From: Treponema socranskii subsp. buccale
GTDB lineage: Bacteria; Spirochaetota; Spirochaetia; Treponematales; Treponemataceae
Length of the DNA: 64,000 nucleotides
NCBI RefSeq assembly: GCF_024181585.1
Contig: NZ_CP054258.1
Coordinates: 1,426,001 to 1,490,000 of the forward strand
Direction: 5' to 3'
Part shown: one piece after another, positions 17,812 through 26,116 of the stretch
Layout of the letters: every line of letters begins with the position of its first letter
Position numbering within the stretch: the first letter of the stretch is position 1
Notes under the pieces: generated by a model
Told to the model about the DNA's origin: nothing
Databases searched by the model: none
What the model saw: only the letters and a program-made list of their open reading frames with translations
Made by a program: the position numbers and the translations under genes

Positions 17812-18270
17812 CTACTGTATAAATTTCGCTTTTGCCATCTCTCCGTACGGCACTGTAACGATTTCTCCTTTTTCCGTTTCCATCGTAAGAACCGTTTCGT
17901 CGGCGCTTACGATTTTTCCTCCGATCCAATCGCTTATCTTTTTGCTCCACACGCGCACGGCTCGTCCGACAAACAGAGAAAATTCCGCAGCGTTTTTTAC
18001 ATTGCGGTCGATGCCGGGCGAAGTAAGTTCCATCGATGTATTGTCGGTGCCGAGCAGCGCTTCAAGGCGGGGAAGCAGCGCATGGTGAACGCGCGAACAA
18101 TCGTTTACGCTTATGTTTTTATCCGGCTCTTTCGGCGCGATGACCGCAAGAATTTTCGTAATCGTTTTTGCCGGAACGATTTTCAATTCGATAAGATGAT
18201 AGCCCAGCCCTTCCACGAGCGGGGCGCATTCCGAATAATGCGGAATGTCGTCAAATGCAATATACTCCAT
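17812..18270 (-). CDS. rimP: Ribosome maturation factor RimP
   Basis: The 152-residue protein assists 30S maturation. The RimP N-domain is recognised by VEGLGYHLIELKIV and the central SMELTSPGIDRNVKNAAEFSLFVGR (normally E.SSPGLDR.L....F..F.G). The C-terminal SH3-like part includes GGKIVSADE. It is first in the nusA operon, with a 60 nt gap to nusA. The start follows GGGAGAAG closely. Confidence 0.92.
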   Translation of the reverse strand: MEYIAFDDIPHYSECAPLVEGLGYHLIELKIVPAKTITKILAVIAPKEPDKNISVNDCSRVHHALLPRLEALLGTDNTSMELTSPGIDRNVKNAAEFSLFVGRAVRVWSKKISDWIGGKIVSADETVLTMETEKGEIVTVPYGEMAKAKFIQ

Positions 18271-18284
18271 CTTCTCCCGGTATC

Positions 18285-18312
18285 AAAAAAAAAGACCCGT
18301 GTGTCACGAGTC
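18285..18312 (-). terminator. Terminator hairpin in the rimP-nusA-infB leader (attenuator candidate)
   Basis: Read on the minus strand, GACTCGTG-ACA-CACGGGTC forms an 8 bp stem (one G.U pair) with a 3 nt loop, followed by nine T. The T-run ends 14 nt before the rimP ATG and the hairpin sits downstream of the predicted promoter at 18345-18373. It should therefore act on the operon's own transcript and not on the previous gene, which ends about 290 nt upstream. Confidence 0.75.
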
Positions 18313-18344
18313 CATCTTAAAAGATAATTAAAATGTACATCGAT

Positions 18345-18373
18345 ATAGTATGATTTTTTTTAAATTCTGTCAA
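18345..18373 (-). promoter_or_regulatory. Sigma-70-type promoter for the rimP operon
   Basis: Minus strand: TTGACA (18368-18373), 17 nt spacer, TACTAT (18345-18350). The predicted start of transcription is near 18338, which gives a leader of about 68 nt. Confidence 0.65.
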
Positions 18374-18605
18374 GCGATTCATCGCGCGGTAAGCGTTTTA
18401 AAATATGAAAACACAAATAATTTTTTACGGCATTTACGGCAGCGGCCACAGCACACTTTGCAACTTGTTTTCGAACGGTATCCTCAAAGCAAATACAATT
18501 CTGCATATTTCGACGAGAATTGACGACAGTGGCTAAAAAAATCCGCTGCAAACATATAAGGGAATCTTTTATGTTCTTTAAAATTTATAATACCGCTGCC
18601 CCGTA
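18374..18605. other. Non-coding interval upstream of the rimP promoter
   Basis: About 230 nt between the stop of the papain-fold gene and the rimP promoter. I see no gene, tRNA or convincing hairpin. A 63-codon open frame on the minus strand here has no family resemblance or ribosome binding site. Confidence 0.5.
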
Positions 18606-19532
18606 TTATTTTCTTTCATACCCGATACACAGTTCTTTAAAGGCTTTATCCAGCTCAGAGATACTCATAAGAGTATTTGATAAACCCATATAATCGTCTT
18701 TTAAACTATCCAAATGCGCTCTTCCGAATAATACGGCAATCCGCTCTTTCAATTCTGCTCGTTTACGGTCGTGTTCTTGAAGAAACCTGCTCATATAAAT
18801 ATTTCTTGCAGCGGCTAGTCGAAAAGAAAAATATTGATGTATTTGTTTTTGCTGTTGATTTAAACCGTTATCTCTAATTGATATGGCATAGCTTTCAATA
18901 ACACTCGCATCGCCATTCTCATAACGTTTCTTCATAACGACGGATACATCATGATAAATTTGCGTTGACACCGGTACTTTCGTTCGCTCCAAATTTCCCC
19001 ACATTGAAAATGAGCCTCTTTTATAGTAAATATTTTCAGCTTTCCACGCTTGCAAAAATTCATTTAAATCCATCCTCATACAAGGATATCCGGCCGGATC
19101 ATGTAAATAGATATCGTTTTCAACTAAATCATATATTGCAACAAAATGATCAACTCCTTTCAAATTCACATGATTAGGGTTGTATGTTAAATACCCCATA
19201 TCTAACGGACCTGCAATGATAGAACCGTTTTTTAAATAAAATTTCAGCTTTTCTTTAATCATATTTACATTGACTTCATCCGGAGCAGTCAAGAAAAACT
19301 CTTCATACTCAAAACCGAGAATTCGTAAACAATTACTAATAGAAATATCAGGTTCGCCATTATCAAAGAAAACTATCGGATGCGCTCGGTCATTATTAAC
19401 AAAATTCGCCCCATTCCCCATAGCCATTATCGCTTCCAAATATTCCGGATGAAAATCATATCCGTATGAACTTAATGTCATAGCAACCGAATTTGTGTAA
19501 CACAAGGGAACTTCACCAAAAAATACATTCAT
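18606..19532 (-). CDS. BtrH-N / C39-like papain-fold protein
   Basis: The 308-residue protein resembles BtrH N-terminal and C39-like cysteine peptidase folds. A Cys near the N-terminus (PLCYTNSVAMTLSSYGYD, Cys11) is followed by a long spacer and then GVDHFVAIYDLVENDIYLHD (His ~128, Asp ~142). This is the Cys-His-Asp order of that fold. BtrH-type proteins transfer acyl groups from carrier proteins in butirosin synthesis; others act as peptidases or have unknown roles. The C-terminal half is helical and charged. There is no signal peptide, so it is cytoplasmic. The gene is more A+T-rich than its neighbours and stands alone, consistent with horizontal gain. Substrate unknown. Confidence 0.6.
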   Translation of the reverse strand: MNVFFGEVPLCYTNSVAMTLSSYGYDFHPEYLEAIMAMGNGANFVNNDRAHPIVFFDNGEPDISISNCLRILGFEYEEFFLTAPDEVNVNMIKEKLKFYLKNGSIIAGPLDMGYLTYNPNHVNLKGVDHFVAIYDLVENDIYLHDPAGYPCMRMDLNEFLQAWKAENIYYKRGSFSMWGNLERTKVPVSTQIYHDVSVVMKKRYENGDASVIESYAISIRDNGLNQQQKQIHQYFSFRLAAARNIYMSRFLQEHDRKRAELKERIAVLFGRAHLDSLKDDYMGLSNTLMSISELDKAFKELCIGYERK

Positions 19533-19685
19533 ACTTATACCTCCGTGTTACAAAGATACTGTACAAATTTCAAAAAAATCAAGACTCTCTTGTAAGGATA
19601 TTACAAAACGGATATTGTGTAACTGCATTGCAGAGCGGCAGCGCATATTTATAAAGCATTTCATTTTAAAGCGCTTTGTGATAAA

Positions 19686-21461
19686 ATGAAAATTATGGAA
19701 CACAATATGATTCTTTCCGCGTCGGGCTGGCGCAAAGTTTTCGCAAAATCGGGCGACGAACGGGACACGACGAGCGAAATCGGTTTTGAAAATACGGCGC
19801 TCGCCGTCATCGCAGCCGACGTTTTTTTCGATTATATCAGCGCCGCAACGGGGCAGAAAAATCCCGTCATCGTATGCGGTACGGACACGCGCCCGACGGG
19901 AGCGGCTGTCGCATCGGCGATCGTGCGTACGCTTCTCGCGCGGAAAGCTATCGTGCGTTATCCCGGCATCGTCGCCGCTCCGGAAATCATGGCGTATGCG
20001 CGGAAATTCGACGGCTTTATTTACATCTCCGCAAGCCACAATCCCATAGGCCACAACGGGCTCAAAGTCGGCTTGAACGACGGAGGAGTCGTAAACGCGG
20101 AAGAAAACGCAAAGATGGTCAAAGCCTTTACCGAAAAATGCGCCGATAACGACGCGATGCAAAAAGCGGCTGCGCTGCTCAATTCGTGCAGTACCCGCGA
20201 TGCGGAATGGGTATACGCGGAATCCCCCGGGTGCAAAAAAGATTCGCTTGCCGCATATAAAGCCTTTATCAAAGAAGTCGTCACCGCCCTTCCCGAAGGC
20301 GCCGAACAGGATGCGATTTTTTCAAACATCAAAAACGCGGCCGTAAAAGCGCACATCGGCATCGTGTGCGATATGAACGGTTCGGCGCGAACGCTTTCGA
20401 TCGATAAAGATTTTTTTGCCGAAAACGGCATCGGCTTTTATGCGATAAACGACAAAGCGGGCGCCATCGCGCACGAAATCATCCCAGAACCGGAAAACCT
20501 CGTGTGGTGCGCACAAGAGATGGCAAGGCTGCAAGCGGAAGGCAAAAGAGACGCCGTACTCGGTTATATGCCCGACTGCGACGGAGATCGGGGCAATATC
20601 GTCTATTGGAATGAAAAACAAAAAAAAGCGCTGCCTCTGAAAGCACAGGAAGTGTTTGCGCTTTCAGTCCTCGCCGAACTCGCATACGCCGACAAGCTCT
20701 ACGCTGCAAAGAGCGGCTATAAGCCCGCCGTTGCGGTCAACTGTTGCACGTCCATGCGCGTCGACGACATCGCAAAGGCATTCGGCGCAAAAGTTTTTCA
20801 CGGAGAAGTCGGAGAAGCGAACGTCGTCAATACCGCACGAATCGCTCGTGAAAAGGGCTTTACGGTGCGCATCTGCGGCGAAGGCGGAAACGGAGGGAAC
20901 ATCACGTACCCGTCCGCCGTCCGCGATCCGCTTTCTACGCTGTTCGCAATTATTAAATTATTGACTATGGACGGTTTGTATAAAGCGTGGTGCGAAAAAT
21001 CGCATCACATATACAAAGAACGCTTTACGCTCACCGACGTTCTCGAAACGCTTCCCGTCTACACGACAACCGGCGTTTCCGAACCCTGCGCCGTACTCCG
21101 CCTCAAAACTACAGACAATGCGGCGCTCAAAGGAAAGTTTCAGCGTATTTTCGAGCGCGAATGGAAGTCGAAAAAAGCGGAACTCGAAAAAAAATACGGC
21201 ATCGTTTCATACGAAGCGGTTTTGACGAACGGAACGAAAGAGACTCGGAACGCTTCCGATTTTTCAAAAAGCGGTAAAGGCGGGCTCCGCATCATCTTTT
21301 TCGATAAAGATAAAAATCCGAAATCGTTTATGTGGATGCGAGGTTCGGGTACGGAGCCCGTGTTCCGCATACTCTGCGACGTAAAAGGAGACGCGCACGA
21401 CGAAGAGCGGATGCTCATCGAATGGGAAACGAAAATGCTTAACGAGGCCGACAAAGCGTAA
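19686..21461 (+). CDS. Phosphohexomutase family protein (phosphoglucomutase/phosphomannomutase superfamily), atypical
   Basis: The 591-residue protein has the alpha-D-phosphohexomutase domains: active-site serine loop YISASHNPIGHNG (Ser near residue 119), metal loop PDCDGDRGN and phosphate-binding loop MRGSGTEPVFR. The sugar-binding loop is unusual: CGEGGNGGN stands where GExSGH or GFEES is expected. This suggests a substrate other than plain glucose or mannose phosphate. It is followed after about 200 nt by a second, standard family member with its own promoter. The start ATG at 19686 has a weak ribosome binding site; MEHNM four codons later is an alternative. Confidence 0.85.
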   Translation: MKIMEHNMILSASGWRKVFAKSGDERDTTSEIGFENTALAVIAADVFFDYISAATGQKNPVIVCGTDTRPTGAAVASAIVRTLLARKAIVRYPGIVAAPEIMAYARKFDGFIYISASHNPIGHNGLKVGLNDGGVVNAEENAKMVKAFTEKCADNDAMQKAAALLNSCSTRDAEWVYAESPGCKKDSLAAYKAFIKEVVTALPEGAEQDAIFSNIKNAAVKAHIGIVCDMNGSARTLSIDKDFFAENGIGFYAINDKAGAIAHEIIPEPENLVWCAQEMARLQAEGKRDAVLGYMPDCDGDRGNIVYWNEKQKKALPLKAQEVFALSVLAELAYADKLYAAKSGYKPAVAVNCCTSMRVDDIAKAFGAKVFHGEVGEANVVNTARIAREKGFTVRICGEGGNGGNITYPSAVRDPLSTLFAIIKLLTMDGLYKAWCEKSHHIYKERFTLTDVLETLPVYTTTGVSEPCAVLRLKTTDNAALKGKFQRIFEREWKSKKAELEKKYGIVSYEAVLTNGTKETRNASDFSKSGKGGLRIIFFDKDKNPKSFMWMRGSGTEPVFRILCDVKGDAHDEERMLIEWETKMLNEADKA

Positions 21462-21552
21462 ATGCGGAAAAAGCACGGCGGCGGTATTTTAAAGCGGCGG
21501 AAGTGCGGAAGGTTTACTTCGCTTGAAACGCGACATTCCTTGAAACGCGAAA

Positions 21553-21581
21553 TTGAAGCGCTGCGTAAAACCTGCTATACT
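21553..21581 (+). promoter_or_regulatory. Sigma-70-type promoter for the second phosphohexomutase gene
   Basis: TTGAAG (21553-21558), 17 nt spacer, TATACT (21576-21581). Transcription should begin near 21588, at the start of the G-rich leader. Confidence 0.6.
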
Positions 21582-21585
21582 TGAA

Positions 21586-21650
21586 CGGGGTGTCGCTCCC
21601 CCTTCCAAAAGAAAACGGGATCTAAGGGGGCTCTCCCCTTAAAATTTTTT
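21586..21650 (+). promoter_or_regulatory. Attenuator-like leader with mutually exclusive hairpins
   Basis: Four segments can pair in competing ways. GGGG (21587-21590) pairs with CCCC near 21598-21601. CCCCCTT (21598-21604) pairs fully with AAGGGGG (21624-21630). AAGGGG (21624-21629) also pairs with CCCCTT (21635-21640), followed by AAAATTTTTT. This 1:2, 2:3, 3:4 layout is that of an attenuator, although four A separate the last stem from the T-run. GGGAG (21653-21657) and the ATG at 21664 follow. Confidence 0.45.
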
Positions 21651-21663
21651 ATGGGAGTGTGAT

Positions 21664-23448
21664 ATGGAAAGATCGGAAATCTTAAAACGCGCGAATGCGT
21701 ACATCGCCGAAGAAAAAGACGAAAACTTTCGGAGCGAAGTCGAGGCGCTCATCGCAAAAGACGATATCAAAGAACTCGAAGACAGATTTTATCAATCGCT
21801 CGAATTCGGCACGGGCGGACTTCGCGGCATCATGGGAGGCGGAACGAACCGCATGAACCCGCTCGTCATAAACCGCGCAACGCAGGGGCTCGCTTCTTAC
21901 GTGATCAAAGCTTTTCCCGAAAAGGCAAAGGCGGGCACGCTTTCTGCCGTACTCGCCTACGACAGCCGAAAAAACTCCGACGTATTCGCGGAAGCAGCGG
22001 CGTGCATTTTTGCGGCGAACGGCATCAAAGCCTATCTCTTTTCGTCGCTGAGGCCGACGCCCGAACTTTCGTTCGCCGTCCGCACGCTCGGTGCCGACAC
22101 CGGCGTTATCGTAACGGCTTCCCACAACCCGCGCATCTATAACGGCTACAAAGTGTATTGGAACGACGGCGCGCAAGTGATTCCGCCGCACGACAAGGGT
22201 ATCATCGGCGAAGTGAACGCCGTCAAAGAAATCAAAACGATGTCGAAAGACGAAGCGATAAAAGCCGGCAAAATCGTCCTCATCGACAAAGACATGGACG
22301 AAAAATTCTGGAATATGTGCAAAGCGCAGCTTTTCCGGCCCGATCTCATCAAAGCGCACGCGAAAGACGTCAAAATCGTCTACACTCCGCTTCACGGAAC
22401 GGGCGGCATGCACGTCGAAAAAGTGCTCGGCGATTTGGGACTCAAAGTGATCACCGTTCCCGAACAGCGCGACCCCGACGGAAACTTTCCGACGGTCGAA
22501 AAACCGAATCCCGAAGAAGCGCCTGCGATGAAACTCGCGATTGCGCTCGGCGAAAAAGAAAAAGCCGACTGCATTATGGCAACGGATCCCGACGCCGATC
22601 GCTTCGGCTCGGCTTTCCCCGATAAAGACGGAAAATTCGTTTTGATAACGGGCAATCAAATGGGCGCGCTTTTTCTCGAATATATTTTGCTTTCACGGAA
22701 AGAACTCGGCAAAATGCCCGAAAAACCCGCTGCCGTCAGAACGATCGTCACCTCTCCGTTTATCGACTACATCTGCAAAAAATACGGCGTCAAAGTTTTC
22801 GAATGTTTAACCGGTTTCAAATGGATTGCAGCCGTCGAAGCTTCGATGGAAAAAGACAACTCGGCAAGCTACGTGTTCGGCTTCGAAGAGAGCTACGGTT
22901 ATAAAATCGAAAAAGAAGTGTTCGACAAAGACGGCATTTCCGCTTCCGCGATGTGCGCGGAGATGACGCTCTATTGGAGGAGCAAGGGCAAAAGCCTCCT
23001 CGAACACCTCGACGACATGTATAAAGAATACGGCTACTTCGAAGACAAAACGATCGAACAGTATTTCCCGGGTCCTACGGGCGGAGAAGCGATGCGCGGC
23101 ATCATGACGAAGCTCAGAAACGAAGGATTGAAGACGCTCGGCGGGAAACGCGTAAAAGAAATTCGCGACATCGAACGGAGCGTTTCGTTCGATCCGGCAA
23201 ATCCGGCGACGACAAAACCGCTCGATCTTCCGAAAAGCAATGTGCTGCAGTTTTTCCTCGACGACGGAACGATCGTAAGCGCGCGGCCGTCGGGTACGGA
23301 GCCGAAAATCAAATTCTACATAAACTGCACGGTTCCCGTTTCAGGCCATAATGACGCGGGCCTTGCACAAGCAAAAAAAGAAGCTGCTCTCCTCCGCGAT
23401 GCGATCGCTTCGGAAATAAAATCCACACTCGATGCGGCTGCCGAATAA
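21664..23448 (+). CDS. pgcA: Phosphoglucomutase (alpha-D-phosphohexomutase, PgcA type)
   Basis: This 594-residue enzyme interconverts glucose-1-phosphate and glucose-6-phosphate, or a related hexose pair, linking glycolysis to nucleotide-sugar synthesis. Motifs in order: FGTGGLRGIMGGGTNRMN near residue 50, active-site TASHNPRIYNGYKVYW (Ser ~143), metal loop ATDPDADRFG (~306), sugar loop FGFEESYGY (~407) and phosphate loop SARPSGTEPKIKF (~543). All are intact. It is preceded by its own promoter and a structured leader. The next gene overlaps its 3' end by 17 nt. Confidence 0.93.
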   Translation: MERSEILKRANAYIAEEKDENFRSEVEALIAKDDIKELEDRFYQSLEFGTGGLRGIMGGGTNRMNPLVINRATQGLASYVIKAFPEKAKAGTLSAVLAYDSRKNSDVFAEAAACIFAANGIKAYLFSSLRPTPELSFAVRTLGADTGVIVTASHNPRIYNGYKVYWNDGAQVIPPHDKGIIGEVNAVKEIKTMSKDEAIKAGKIVLIDKDMDEKFWNMCKAQLFRPDLIKAHAKDVKIVYTPLHGTGGMHVEKVLGDLGLKVITVPEQRDPDGNFPTVEKPNPEEAPAMKLAIALGEKEKADCIMATDPDADRFGSAFPDKDGKFVLITGNQMGALFLEYILLSRKELGKMPEKPAAVRTIVTSPFIDYICKKYGVKVFECLTGFKWIAAVEASMEKDNSASYVFGFEESYGYKIEKEVFDKDGISASAMCAEMTLYWRSKGKSLLEHLDDMYKEYGYFEDKTIEQYFPGPTGGEAMRGIMTKLRNEGLKTLGGKRVKEIRDIERSVSFDPANPATTKPLDLPKSNVLQFFLDDGTIVSARPSGTEPKIKFYINCTVPVSGHNDAGLAQAKKEAALLRDAIASEIKSTLDAAAE

Positions 23449-24013
23449 GCTTTTCCGCGATTACAAAAAACTGCTCCGCCTCGTAAACGGCGGGGCGGTT
23501 TTTGCGGCGATCGATACCGAAACGACGGGTCTTACTCCCGACACTTGCCGCATCATCGAAATCGGCGCCGTGCTCTTCGATAAAACGGGCGTACTCGACA
23601 CGTTCGCCTCTCTCGTAAATCCGGGAATCGCTCTGCCCGCTTTTACGAAAGAACTCACGCACATCACCGACGATATGCTTTCCCTCTCTCCGCCCGCATC
23701 TTCGGTGCTTCCGGATTTTATCGAATTTATCGGAAGCGCGATCCTCGTCGCACACAACGCGCCTTTCGATTTGCTTTTTATCAATAAAGAATTGGAGCGG
23801 AGCGGTATGCCTTCCATGTCGAATAAAGCGATCGATACGCTGAATTTGAGCCGATGGGCATACCCTTCGGCAAAACATCATTCGCTGCAGTACCTCGCAG
23901 CCGCTATGGGAATCGATGCGGAAAACGCACACCGCGCATCGGACGATGCGAAAACCTGCCGCAAAATATTTTTACGCTGTTTGAAAGACACAGAATCGGT
24001 GCAAAAAAAATAA
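23432..24013 (+). CDS. DEDDh 3'-5' exonuclease (DnaQ/PolC-epsilon-like)
   Basis: The 193-residue stand-alone exonuclease domain has all five acidic/His ligands: AAIDTETTGL (D, E), VAHNAPFDLLFI (D), and HRASDDAKTC (H, D). Conserved IIEIGAV and THITDDML segments support the epsilon/PolC family. It removes 3' nucleotides from DNA or RNA. With no polymerase domain attached, it could serve as a proofreading subunit or a repair/RNA nuclease. It starts inside the end of the phosphoglucomutase gene (17 nt overlap), so the two are co-transcribed. Confidence 0.9.
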   Translation: MRLPNKLFRDYKKLLRLVNGGAVFAAIDTETTGLTPDTCRIIEIGAVLFDKTGVLDTFASLVNPGIALPAFTKELTHITDDMLSLSPPASSVLPDFIEFIGSAILVAHNAPFDLLFINKELERSGMPSMSNKAIDTLNLSRWAYPSAKHHSLQYLAAAMGIDAENAHRASDDAKTCRKIFLRCLKDTESVQKK

Positions 24014-24089
24014 ACGGACGAATTGCGATTTTTAAAAGTTGTGCCGATAAAGCCGTGCTTACGATGCTTCGGTCGGCTCCGCCTCACCG

Positions 24090-24112
24090 GCGAGTTTTCT
24101 CTGCAAACTCGC
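24090..24112. repeat. GAGTTT/AAACTC hairpin in a convergent intergenic gap
   Basis: GCGAGTTT and AAACTCGC form an 8 bp stem with a 7 nt loop between the exonuclease (+) and csrA (-). Similar GAGTT(T).AACTC hairpins occur at 37283-37312 and 54613-54635. Confidence 0.5.
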
Positions 24113-24157
24113 TGTGTAAATGCAGCAGCCGATTTTTTTGGCCGCGGCCCGAAGCGC

Positions 24158-24388
24158 TCACCGCCCTTTTAAAAGTTCCGATATCGATGCGAGTGCTCCC
24201 GTATCGGGAGAAGAAGCCGCTTTGTTTTCTTTTTGAATCGCTTTGAACACTTCTTCGCGGAACACTTTAACGCTTTTCGGCGCTTCGATCCCGACTTTGA
24301 CTTGATCGCCGCGGACTTCGATGATCGTAATCGTTATATTGTCGCCGATTTTAATCTGTTCGTCGATTTTACGCGAAAGGATGAGCAT
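24158..24388 (-). CDS. csrA: Carbon storage regulator / flagellin translation repressor CsrA
   Basis: The 76-residue protein binds GGA motifs in mRNA leaders. It has the full CsrA core ([38 protein letters not shown]) plus a ~20-residue C-terminal extension ([19 protein letters not shown]). It lies 1 nt after fliW, its known antagonist, at the end of the flagellar operon. The AGGAGG-like site GGAGGAAAG just before its ATG is a ribosome binding site. It also contains GGA, so autoregulation is possible. Confidence 0.96.
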   Translation of the reverse strand: MLILSRKIDEQIKIGDNITITIIEVRGDQVKVGIEAPKSVKVFREEVFKAIQKENKAASSPDTGALASISELLKGR

Positions 24389-24389
24389 T

Positions 24390-24833
24390 TCACTTTCCTC
24401 CGCGTTTTTTAAGCGCGTCGAGTATCGCGTGTTTTGTCGTCCAGCGGCCGTCGCTCAAAATCACCTGCACGCACAGCTTATTTTTTTTGTTGATGACGAG
24501 CGGCCCCTGCAAATTTGCGGTAACGGCGCTCCCGTCGGACGGAACGGTGACGACCGCCATAACGATAAGGTCTTCGGGAGAGCGCACGTCGATTTTTTTT
24601 AAACTTTCGTCGTCGATGTCCGCTTCGTAATCGTCGCAGATCAAAAACGGATCGATGAGCAAAAACGCAAGGCGCTCGTCGTCGAGGGACTGCAGCCAGA
24701 TAAGCGGCGCCCATTCCGATTCTATCGTCGCGTATTTTTTATATTCTTCAAAACCGAAAAGCCCTTCGGGAAAAGTAACGATGTGATTTTCTTCGACGCT
24801 CTTTACGCCCATCGCCTTTGTCTTAACGTCCAT
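24390..24833 (-). CDS. fliW: Flagellar assembly factor FliW
   Basis: The 147-residue protein antagonises CsrA by binding it unless FliW is held by flagellin. This gives a three-part switch that matches flagellin translation to secretion. Family features visible are [48 protein letters not shown] and [20 protein letters not shown]. It sits between flgL (6 nt upstream) and csrA (1 nt downstream), the usual order in spirochaetes. Confidence 0.95.
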   Translation of the reverse strand: MDVKTKAMGVKSVEENHIVTFPEGLFGFEEYKKYATIESEWAPLIWLQSLDDERLAFLLIDPFLICDDYEADIDDESLKKIDVRSPEDLIVMAVVTVPSDGSAVTANLQGPLVINKKNKLCVQVILSDGRWTTKHAILDALKKRGGK

Positions 24834-24839
24834 CGAGGC

Positions 24840-26084
24840 TTACCTCAAATAATCGAGCAGCGTACTCGAATACAAACGCGCGGCCGTACTCAGCGTCGCC
24901 TGATGCGTAAAATCCATCATCTTCATATCGGATGCGGCTTTCGTCAAATCGAGATCGCCCTCGCTTGAGATGCGCTGCGTTACGTTGAGCGCGGTTCCCG
25001 AATTGCGCTTTACGTTGAGCTCCGCCCGCTCGTATTCGGAACCCGATTTCGCGATTCGTGTGGTCAAATTGTTAAGTCCCTGATCGATCGAACCGAGCAC
25101 GCGGCCTCCGATCGCTTCGTGGTCGCCCGCCAAAAGCGCATTGCGGAGAGAGATAACCGCATCGAACATGGAACCGCCGGAAGCGCGCACTCCGGCTGCG
25201 AGATTGTACGGCGGCTTTTGACTTGCGTCTTTGATAATGCCGAGATCGGCGAGTGCGGAACCCGAAATATCTTCGAGCCACAGCTGCCGCGCGTCCGTTG
25301 CGGTAAAGTTCAAAGCGCGAGTTACGGGATCGAGCGTCGCCTTTACCGCAGCTTCGCTGTCGTTTATCTTTGCAATAAGCGAATACACGTTGTCGCCTGC
25401 GTTGATTTTGATTTCCGCACCGTCTACGGCGATAACCGAATCTTCCCCCGCTCTCCAGCCGGTTGCATCCCTTGCGCCGAAAATCTGCTGAGGCTCCGCC
25501 CAAAAAGTGCGCACGCCCGCGTTGTCCGTCGTCAAATATTTATTTTCGTCGATTTCGACCTGCGTTTCCGAAATGTTTCCGTTATAGCGCACGCCTTCGA
25601 TAAGCGGCACGCCCGAACCTGCGACATTTCCCATTTCGACGTCGAAGGCCCTCACTTTCGTTTCGGTACCGGCAAAGAGCGAGTTTCCGTCTTCGCCGAT
25701 CGCATTCGCATTTTGCACGAGCTCTTTTAAAAGTTCGTCGACTTCCGCCGCCATGTTTTTCATATCGTCGCCCGTGTAGATGCCGTTCGCACCGGTAACG
25801 GCGAGTTCTCTCACGCGGTGCAACACGTCGAGCGAATTCGTCATGTAGCCTTCACGCTGCATAAAAAGCTCGGAAAGCGTTTTGGCGTTTTTTTCGAAGT
25901 TTTCGATACGCGCCGCATAGGACTGATAACGCACCAAATGTCCCGCGGCGATCGGATCGTCGCGCAGTTCCTGAATACGGCGCTGGCTGCCGATTTGATT
26001 GTTGATTTTATTGAGACGGGATTCCTGCAGCCGTAGATTCGACTGCACATCCATATTATTCATTTGTGAACTCACCCTGCGCAT
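24840..26084 (-). CDS. flgL: Flagellar hook-filament junction protein FlgL
   Basis: The 414-residue HAP3 protein joins hook and filament. The flagellin-like N-terminal coiled coil (MRRVSSQMNNMDVQSNLRLQ) and C-terminal coiled coil (FTHQATLSTAARLYSSTLLD) are conserved; the middle is a variable domain. The start at 26084 is preferred over internal Met codons because the flagellin-type N-helix begins there. It lies 32 nt after flgK. Confidence 0.94.
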   Translation of the reverse strand: MRRVSSQMNNMDVQSNLRLQESRLNKINNQIGSQRRIQELRDDPIAAGHLVRYQSYAARIENFEKNAKTLSELFMQREGYMTNSLDVLHRVRELAVTGANGIYTGDDMKNMAAEVDELLKELVQNANAIGEDGNSLFAGTETKVRAFDVEMGNVAGSGVPLIEGVRYNGNISETQVEIDENKYLTTDNAGVRTFWAEPQQIFGARDATGWRAGEDSVIAVDGAEIKINAGDNVYSLIAKINDSEAAVKATLDPVTRALNFTATDARQLWLEDISGSALADLGIIKDASQKPPYNLAAGVRASGGSMFDAVISLRNALLAGDHEAIGGRVLGSIDQGLNNLTTRIAKSGSEYERAELNVKRNSGTALNVTQRISSEGDLDLTKAASDMKMMDFTHQATLSTAARLYSSTLLDYLR

Positions 26085-26116
26085 ATCGCACCTCCGTATT
26101 CGGCTTTACCCCGATT

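Noticed and set aside
18360-18551. 63-codon minus-strand frame upstream of rimP
   Set aside because: No family features or ribosome binding site, and its end overlaps the -35 region of the rimP promoter.
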